Assembly (NCBI GenBank): GCA_008802785.1
Contig: VUYT01000040.1
Span: 91,624 to 155,623, forward strand
Length of the DNA: 64,000 nucleotides
Source: Symmetrospora coprosmae
Taxonomy: Eukaryota > Basidiomycota > Cystobasidiomycetes > Symmetrosporaceae
Direction of reading: 5' to 3'
A model generated the notes under the pieces. The model worked only from the letters and a program-made list of their open reading frames with translations, was not told the DNA's origin and did no database searches. This document shows, in pieces, positions 56,701 through 64,000 of the stretch (position 1 is its first letter; each line of letters begins with the position of its first letter). The position numbers were made by a program, and so were the translations under genes.

Positions 56701-57915
56701 CCCCTGACTGCGCTTGGATGGACAGCTAAAAGCCGCTCGCTGCAAGCCACTCGGTAAGTCAGTACGCGCTAAGAGTTTTTGGAGTACCTGTCAGCTTACC
56801 AGAAAACGAGAAGGTCGTCAAAGTCGACAGTACTACTCGCCCGGAGGGCATTCTGGTAGTCCCTGCACATGAGACCGTGTTAGCCGATGTCATCCTCATG
56901 CCAGGCGTGATGTCGTAGATGAGCTTACTGGTAGATGCCAGCCATGGCGATCTTGTACGGACTTCTGTTCTGCTCGTTCTCAACTTCTGCCATGTATCTC
57001 TCTGGGCTGATCCCCTTGGCCTTAGTTTTCGAGATTGTGCTTTGCGCATCCTTGACCTTGATGGAACCGTCCGAGGAGCTTGAAGATCCACCTCTAGACC
57101 CCTCAGCGTTGAGAGCTTCGTTGTGCTGGGCGACTATCGGCTTCAGGATGGATTGGCTGCGTGGAGGTTCGGGAGCATTCACGTTTCAGCCATGCCGGCT
57201 CGAGACAGAGGAGGAGTGATTGACGAGCTTACGAGTCGCCCGAGTCGGCAATGATGAAGTTATTGGGAAGATCGACGTGCTTGCCATACTTTCGCAGGAC
57301 TGCAAGAGAGCTGTCAGGTTGGTAAAGCCGTCTGTCTCGTGCGAGGCAGAGCGCCGGGCCCGCCAGTCACGCACATCGGACCGCGACGGAGTGGAAAGTC
57401 CCCATGAGGATGCGATTGACCATCGGCTCGCCCAACAAGGTCTTTAGACGGTGCTTCATCTCGTTAGCTGCCTGTGAGGTGGAAATGGCGGAGGTGGTCC
57501 GATGGTGGCGTTGGAGCACGTCGAATGAGGACGATGGCTTCAGCACGAGACAGCGCGTCCCGAATGTGAATGCGTGTGCCCTGGAACCGACCTTGTTGGT
57601 GAATGTGACGACGATGAGCTCCTCGGGCTTGAGCCCGCACTCTTTGACCAGGTACGCGACTCTGCATGTCAGGACGCGCGTCTTGCCTGTTTACGCGACC
57701 ACAACGACATGGAGGTCAGTTTCGGGTCAGGGAAAGGGCCTGCGAGCAAGTATTGCCCCACCTGATCCCGGTCCAGCGAGAATCTGAAGCCCTCCCGTGC
57801 TCTGCCAGGTGACGCCTTCCTTCTGCGCCTCGTTCAGGTTCGCCAGCCAGGGCTTGCTACCGTCCTCCCGGAGGAAGCCATCCAGCGCGACCTGCTTGCC
57901 CTTTCCCTTGTCCAT
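53767..57915 (-). CDS. SRS2: UvrD/Srs2-family 3'-5' DNA helicase
   Basis: Fifteen exons give 1053 residues, all junctions in frame: 57915-57762, 57686-57592, 57471-57375, 57299-57233, 57156-56929, 56862-56800, 56739-56676, 56615-56471, 56408-55995, 55921-55735, 55671-55522, 55459-55034, 54977-54901, 54836-54662, 54586-53767. Superfamily 1A motifs: Walker A GPGSGKT (48-54), IVVTFTNKAANEM, Walker B VLVDE (Asp255, Glu256), motif III VGDPDQSIYSWR (281-292), motif IV region VWLEENYRS, motif V TISTCHAAKGLEWPVVFLP and motif VI RRLYYVAMTRG. Fungal members are Srs2, which strips Rad51 from ssDNA and channels post-replication repair. The ~350-residue disordered C-terminal tail fits Srs2 more than mitochondrial or bacterial-type Rep proteins. 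Residues 8-15 (QVALDGFL) look like a PCNA-binding box. Confidence 0.9.
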
Positions 57916-59366
57916 CGTTGTCGGGTCGCCTCGACGCTCTCTTGAGCGCGAACGGTTCGCGTTGTGGAGCGGTCTCAAGCTGTGGTGAGGCAAGCTGATG
58001 GACCCAAGGCGACCTGTTCCCCTCAGGGGCAGGCCTTGACGAGCGCGCCGGTGGCAACTACCACCACAATGACGTACCGAAGCAAGCGAATAATGGCTAA
58101 GCTGACATGGTTTGTGAGGAGCGTAGCTATGCAACTAGAACCTGGGTGACTGAACGGTGGGATCGCTATGTATGCACTCCTCTGGCAGAAGCAGCTATGA
58201 CGAAGCAGACGACCCTCCCTCGCAAAGAAGCGCTTTGAGCTTGTGTTTGAGATCATAGCTTCGAGGGGCTCACACACGTACCCTTGCCTGGCATCCTTCA
58301 TTACCAGAACCGTCCTCTTCCGCTCAAGGTGATCCAGCAATTGAGTATTGTCACCTGCTCCCGGTCTTTCCGCATTGAAGGCAAGTGCGATTGAGGCGGA
58401 CCGCGAGAACACTCATTGCAGTCATCACACGCTCATCAGCCATGTGGATTCGGAAAGACGAAGGCTCATCGTGCCACGAACGTCGAGGGAAGCGGGGTCA
58501 AGGCATCCCCTGATTGCGTTCAGGCGAGGCAAACACGACGACCGCAGACGGGCAATCCAGCTTGATGACAGCTGTACAGAGTCGGACGTGGCCGACCGCC
58601 AGCCACATCTTCCAATGTGCGCAAGACTCCGTCTCCGCAGGGTATTGGGCCTTTCGGTCGTGGTGTCCTCTGGAGCCCATGGCAGGATCATGGAGAATAG
58701 CCTTCTGTGCTTGAAGTCTCGAAATGAGGAAGAGAAATGATTCCCCATCGTCGAGGAGAGAAGTCCACACGAGGCAGTGCCGAATCGATGAAAAGTGTTG
58801 TGGGTCCTTGCAAGCCGCTGGAAACTAGAGGGTCAGCAGACATGGCAGGAAGGGTAGTATGGATCAGGAGGACACGTTGAGATGAACAGAGAGTGACGAG
58901 GTGGGTGACGGAATCGTCGTAATCGCCGTGCAAGTGCGTCTAATAACCTTGAGGACGGTCAGTCTCCATCAGATTGGAAGCTTTCTGGCAGGCGACGGCT
59001 GTTCGGGAGGGACCAGGGAACCAGCAGGGCGGACCGTGACGCTCATGAGTATCGACTAGCGTCAGTATAGAGCATACTATTCCCGTTGTCCCTCTGTATT
59101 AGCTTCGCGCGGTCTGACAGTGCTCTCCTCCGAGCTTCGAATATCCCGATCGCCGTGCTGGAGGGCCTGCCCTTCCCTGGCGGCCCTGAACGACGTGCAC
59201 GCCCTTCGCTCTCCTCGAACACCCCAAACTCCATCAGGAAGGAATCTTAAAGGATATCGCACTAAACCTGCGCTGTCCACCTTGCACACCTGTTGAACAG
59301 TTCTGCTAGGCGTAACCACTTCCTCATACCCTAGTCAACCCCTCCCCGAAACTTCAAAAAGTCAAA
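57916..59366. other. intergenic with a possible unassigned minus-strand gene
   Basis: Between the helicase and P0 starts. On the minus strand an ATG at 58843 begins SADPLVSSGLQGPTTLFIDSALP. Further open pieces downstream (QAQKAILHDPAM; CPSAVVVFASPE; DNTQLLDHLERKRTVLVMKDARQG) are flanked by plausible splice signals. They read like one small protein of several exons (roughly 58300-58843), but I could not join them without guessing. The P0 promoter lies in the last few hundred bases. Confidence 0.3.
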
Positions 59367-60516
59367 ATGGTTGCACGATCCAGGTGCGGACGGGGAGCCC
59401 TCTATGACCAGGCAGCAGGGGCAGCCGGCTGACACGCATGGCGTACACACAGAGATGACAAGCAGGCGTACTTCGAGAAGCTCCTCGCTCTCATGCAGGA
59501 GTACCCGTCCATCTTCATTGTGACGGTCGACAACGTCGGCTCGAACCAGATGCACCAGATCCGACAGTCGCTGCGAGGCAAGGGTGTCGTGCTCATGGGC
59601 AAGAACACCATGGTCAGGCGTGCTCTCCGAGGCGCCATTGCCGACAACCCAGAGTACGAGCGCCTGCTCCAGATTGTCAAGGGCAACGTCGGATTCGTCT
59701 TCACCAACGGCGACCTCAAGGAGGTCCGGGACCTCATCCTCGCCAACAAGGTCGCAGCACCCGCCAGGGCCGGTGCCTTCTCGCCCAACGACGTGTTCAT
59801 CCCCGCCGGCAACACGGGAATGGAGCCCGGAAAGACCTCGTTCTTCCAGGCTCTCGGCATCCCGACAAAGATTGCCCGAGGAACCATCGAGATTGTCGCC
59901 GACCACAAGGTCCTCCAGGCTGGCGGCCGTGTCGGTTCGTCCGAGGCTACCCTGCTCAACATGCTGAACATCTCGCCTTTGTGAGTCCCGGCCGTTACCA
60001 TTCTTTACGCGTGTGCATTACTGACCTCCGCTTTCCCCCTCCATACAGCACCTACGGAATGGCGATCTCGTCCATCTACGACCAGGGCAACGTCTTCTCG
60101 GTCGACGTCCTCGACGTCTCTGAGGATGTCCTCATTGGCCGCTTCCTCTCTGGTGTCAAGGCCATTGCGACCATCTCGCTCGCCCTCAACTACCCGACGC
60201 TCGCCTCCGTCACCCACTCCCTTGTCAACTCGTACAAGAACCTCCTCGCCGTCTCCGTCTCGACCGACTACACGTTCGAGGCCGCTCAGAAGGTCAAGGA
60301 CTACCTCGAGAACCCCGAGGCGTTCGCCAGCGCTGCACCTGCTGCCGCTGCCGAGGAGGCCACCCCGGCCGCTGCCGCAGAGGCACCCAAGGAGGAGGAG
60401 AAGGAGGGTGAGTGCTGGCAGTATCTCATTGTCTCTGTCCGTCCGTCCGCTGATCTCCATTTCTACCATACGCTGCAGAGTCCGACGACGACATGGGCTT
60501 CGGTCTCTTCGACTAA
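59367..60516 (+). CDS. RPP0: 60S ribosomal stalk protein P0 (uL10)
   Basis: Four exons (59367-59383, 59453-59980, 60049-60407, 60479-60516) give 313 residues, the usual size. The rRNA-binding part shows [53 protein letters not shown] and [22 protein letters not shown]. An Ala/Glu-rich hinge leads to the conserved stalk tail [12 protein letters not shown], which binds elongation factors (and is the target of ribosome-inactivating proteins in other systems). P0 anchors the P1/P2 dimers at the GTPase centre. Exon 1 is only 17 nt (MVARS plus two bases), a layout common for ribosomal protein genes with a 5'-proximal intron. Confidence 0.97.
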
Positions 60517-61206
60517 GCGATTCGCGCTTTACGTCCGCCCAGGATGGGTGGATGTCGAAGGCGTTGCGCGAGACGAACCGTTGTATGGTGTCTTACTTCA
60601 GAGCGTGCGCTCTGTGCACCTGCAATGCCATCTCTTGCTCCAGAGCACACAGCCTCAGCTTCTGCCTTTGAGTCCTGGCTACCTCCCTGCGAAGCACAAT
60701 TGCCCCGTGTATATCGTGGGTATGCGATGCCAATCCTACGTTACATAAGATGCCTCTTCTGCAGTCTGCTTGAGACGGAAAGGTTGGTCGGGAAAGCGTG
60801 CTCGAACCCTCTTGAGGCGCCTTCTCCTTGGCTCCGCGTGAAGCGGACATTGAGATGACAACGGACATTGCATTGCGGTCCCTGAAGACCTGCTGAGGCG
60901 TTGAAGCCGCAAGCATCGCGAAAAAGCAGAGTCTTCGCGCACTGTTAGCTCGTCAGAATGGCGCCAGAACCTGGGGCGCCGCCAAGTCGAGATTTTTCTG
61001 CGCGTGGCCAGGCACAGAGATGACACCGACTGAAGGAGCGTTGGACGAGCTCCAGCAGAACCATAACGTATTTTACATCCTATCTGGCTTCTACACTTCC
61101 TTCATTCCTCCTCCTCCTCCACGCCTACTTCACAGCCGCTTGCGCTCTCGAAGTCCTCCCCTACTGTAGTGGCAATTCGGGAGACATCTATTCGGACGGC
61201 GGCAGG
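60517..61206. other. intergenic, nothing assigned
   Basis: It contains the 3' untranslated region of P0 and the presumed promoter and leader of the permease gene. Pyrimidine-rich runs precede 61207. No RNA gene or conserved frame recognised. Confidence 0.45.
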
Positions 61207-63811
61207 ATGTCGAAGTTCTTCAAGTCCGACCGCGATGCCTCTGCGACCGGCGCATCATCTCCTGAGCTCGACTCTGAGAAGAAAGGCGTAGACTCCGAAG
61301 GTTCTGTTGAAGAGCGTGAGTCGAGTTGCGGATCAAAGGCTCGGGCTCAACCGAGGGCATGCGTACCCTACAGAGCAAGCGATCCTCATCTCGCCCTCCT
61401 CTTATCTTCCTCCTCGCTTGCAGACTCGGTCCTCAGTCGTGCCAGAGAGGCCAAGCGGGAGATTGGGCTCATCTCTGCCATCTTTTTGGTGTTCAATCGT
61501 GTCCTTGGAACTGGCATCTTTGCGTACGTAGAGAGATGCCCGATCCTTCAATATTGAATATCACTGAAGAGCACGCAATCTGTACTCGTCCAATAGCACG
61601 CCGGGTACCATCTTCAGGCTCTCTGGGAGCGTCGGTCTTGCCCTTTTCGTCTGGGTCATCGGTCTGCTGATTGCTCTGGCGGGCACCCTGGTGTACATGG
61701 AATTCGGTACCGGCATCCCTCGTAATGGTGGAGAGAAGGTACATAGCTTTTCTCCTCGAGTCGTAACTCGATCTGAGACCCCTCACGTCCTTTTCACCTC
61801 TTCCAGAACTATCTCGAATTCATCTACAAGCGCCCGAAGTTCGCGGCTACAGGGCTATATGCAGGTTATGCTATGCTCTTGGGTAAGGCATATCTCCTTG
61901 CCTTGATGTCGGGCTTTCTGCTGCCTCGCTAGTCGGGCCGTCTGATGAAGGTCGACAACAAGCTGATGACGTAACCTGCAATCAAACAGGCTGGGCGGGC
62001 AGCAATTCTGTCGTATTTGGGGAGTACATACTCAGTAAGTGAACGGTATCACATTGTCGGATGTAGCGATCGCCATTTTGTCATCGTGCTGACTTCGTGG
62101 GCATTGCTTGTCCGGCCCCGCATTCAGTCGCAGCGAACAAAGAGGTGGATCGATGGAACCAGCGGGCCATTGGACTCGCTTGTATCACGACTGCCTTACT
62201 TATCCACGGCACAAACGTCAAGTATGGGCTGTGGCTACAGAATTTCATCGGCATCATCAAGCTCCTCATCGTTCTGCTGATTGTCGTTTCAGGCTGGGTA
62301 AGTGCTGTCGTTTCGAGATCGTGCGTTAAGTTCGGTCCTCCTCTGGATCGCCGGCTGATGCCTCATCGTCCCTTCTTCCGACTTCGCTGCGCCTCCACTA
62401 CAACGTGGTGCCCCATTTTCGTCGTATCCTCTCATCGGTCTTCAGGCGGCGCTTGGTGGGGCTCTGAAGATCGAAAAGCCGGGCAATTTCGATAATGCCT
62501 TCGCTGGGACCGGCAATGCTTCGGCTTACGGGATAGTCACGGCGATTTTTGTGAGGGTCATACTTACTCATCGTGTACAATGCCTGCCTCCGGCTGACTG
62601 AGACTTCGCGCCGCAGAATGTGATCTGGAGCTTCATGTAGGCCTACACCCTGATGAAGAACCCCCTGACGGCTTGGCTTAATACCGTTCGTCTCCACAGA
62701 GGCTATTCCAACGCCAACTATGCACTCTCTGGTTTGTCTCGCAATGCATGGATCGGACAAGATGGATACCCGCTGATGGTATATTGCGTCCTCCAGAGGT
62801 CAAGAACCCCGTTCGGACACTCAAGATCGCTGCACCGTCAGCAGTTATTGGCTTGGGGGTGATTTACATGTTTGTCAATATTGCCTACTTTGCGGCCGTT
62901 CCGCGAGACGAAATCCTCAACTCCGGCCGGGGCATTGCAGCGTCTTTCTTCCGAAACGTCTTCGGGACCAAGGCGGAGCGGGCTCTATCTGCCTTCGTCG
63001 CCATCTCGGCATTCGGCAACGTTCTGTCGGTCATCTTTAGCCAGGGCCGCATCGTACAAGAGATGGGCCGTGAGGGTATTCTGCCCTTCTCCGGGTTCTT
63101 CGCATCAAACCGCCCTTTCAACGCACCCCTGGCTGGTCTCTTCTCGCACTGGGTAGTCAGCATCATTATCATGCTAGCACCGCCTCCTGTAGGTCTGCCA
63201 GCACGACTCTCTCTCTTCGTGACACTGAACCGCCTTTGACACGGTTGCACAACTCTGCGCAGGGCGACGCGTACAACTTCATTCTCAAGTAAGATTGCAT
63301 CTCCGCATGCAAGCGCGCAAAAGTACGACTACTGACTCTCTTTCTCTCGGTCAGCCTAATTTCATATCCTCTGTCAGTCATCAACATCCTGGTCTCGGGA
63401 GGCCTGCTCTGGGTGTACAAGAATCGGGCGTCCTACGAGTGGTACCCTCCCTTCAAGGCTACCTGGCCCGTTGTCTCTTTCTTCTTCCTTTCCAACATCT
63501 ATCTGGTCATCGCGCCTTTCGTGCCTCCGTGAGTGCAGGCGCTCGCTATGTTGCCCCTTCCAATATCCCACCAAGCAACAGCTAAGTTCTTCACCTGCAG
63601 GACTGGCGACGAGAGCGTCTACGAGAGTCTCCCTTACTACCTCCACTGCCTTGTCGGCATCGGCATCCTGCTCGCCGGTCTCGTCTACTGGGTCGTCTGG
63701 GCCAAGATCTTGCCCAAGATCGGTGGCTACTCTCTGCAGCGCGAAGTGTACTATGACGAGCTCGATGGCTGGGAGAGGGCTAGGTTCATCAAGGGGCCGA
63801 AGCAGGAGTAG
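61207..63811 (+). CDS. APC-superfamily amino-acid permease (Mup1/LAT-like)
   Basis: Thirteen exons give 533 residues: 61207-61315, 61424-61523, 61597-61738, 61807-61882, 61990-62034, 62128-62297, 62446-62550, 62617-62636, 62700-62731, 62797-63188, 63263-63288, 63355-63528, 63601-63811. A cytosolic Ser/Asp-rich N-terminus precedes about twelve membrane helices. Signature segments are REIGLISAIFLVFNRVLGTGIFATPG (the substrate-binding GTGIF loop), AGTLVYMEFGTGIPRNGGEKNYLEF, VIWSFIGYSNANYALSEVKNP and ISAFGNVLSVIFSQGRIVQEMGREGILPF. The GIPRNGGEKNYLE and NANYALSEVKNP motifs match fungal high-affinity methionine permeases (Mup1, Mup3) and related L-type transporters; specificity is inferred. Two micro-exons (20 and 26 nt) are essential for the frame. 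Confidence 0.9.
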
Positions 63812-64000
63812 ATGCAGTTTCCAAGTATACGTAGCAGTCGTTCGAGATCCGATAATTCATAAGCAAGTGACAGTCAGACCCGATTGCTGAGCCCACCGCG
63901 AGTTGGATGGAGGGAACATCGGAGCTGCATTACGACGACGTGGCAGCTGTTAAGTACAAGGAGACCTTTACGAATCTCTCCCCTAGAGGTCATCTCGACT

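Noticed and set aside
1-64000. CRISPR arrays, insertion sequences, retroelements, viral genes
   Set aside because: I saw no regularly spaced repeats, no long terminal repeats, and no transposase, integrase or reverse transcriptase motifs in any frame.

Overview
This is a gene-dense, GC-rich piece of a nuclear fungal chromosome, most probably from a basidiomycete. The reasons are: many short GT-AG introns (mostly 55-120 nt) in nearly every gene, very short intergenic gaps, a respiratory complex I subunit, a HEN1-type small-RNA methyltransferase, an SDE2 protein with its GGKGG processing site, a pericentrin-type spindle pole protein, and glycoprotein and RING families of the kind seen in basidiomycetes. 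I cannot name the genus. There is no sign of prokaryotic, viral, CRISPR or transposon sequence. Gene models were built by splicing reading frames by eye. Every model given exon by exon keeps one open frame across all junctions, except the broken glycosyltransferase and F-box genes, which are flagged.

Layout. 0-8.3 kb: a tRNA-like relic, SDE2 (-), a sequon-rich surface glycoprotein (+), a tiny secreted cysteine peptide precursor (+) and HEN1 (-). 8.5-16 kb: a p24/Erp1-type cargo receptor (+), mitochondrial enoyl reductase ETR1 (-), an AAA/Mg-chelatase-lid-like protein (+) and a RING protein with SUMO-interaction-like motifs (-). 16-18.2 kb is unassigned. 18.2-23 kb: a GT31 glycosyltransferase with an in-frame TGA, a YBR137W-like protein and an ING/PHD chromatin reader (all +). 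23.6-30.3 kb: an F-box-like gene broken by three frameshifts, then a 1511-aa PACT-domain spindle pole body protein. 30.7-38.3 kb: a five-finger CCCH protein (-), divergent Ku70 (+) and a PQ-loop ANY1/SLC66A2-type protein (-). 38.6-47.6 kb: a FAM72-like protein (+), a KIC1/NAK1-type GCK kinase (+), a type II sulfotransferase (-) and a 23-aa metallothionein (-). 48.1-58 kb: NDUFA9-like complex I subunit (-), a mitochondrial helical-repeat/PPR-like protein (+) and a 15-exon SRS2/UvrD helicase (-). 59.3-63.8 kb: ribosomal stalk protein P0 (+) and an amino-acid (methionine-type) permease (+).

Together these are mostly housekeeping genes, with a loose group for genome stability and chromatin (SDE2, Ku70, SRS2-like helicase, ING, the STUbL-like RING protein), a mitochondrial set (ETR1, NDUFA9, PPR-like) and a secretory/surface set (p24, GT31, sulfotransferase, glycoprotein, secreted peptide). 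I see no operon-like or cluster-like cooperation. The points most worth a second look are the 23-aa metallothionein with a 76-nt intron, the Kex2-site secreted peptide, the TGA inside the membrane anchor of the GT31 enzyme, the 8-bp duplication that helped break the F-box gene, and the split RING with several SUMO-interaction-like motifs.
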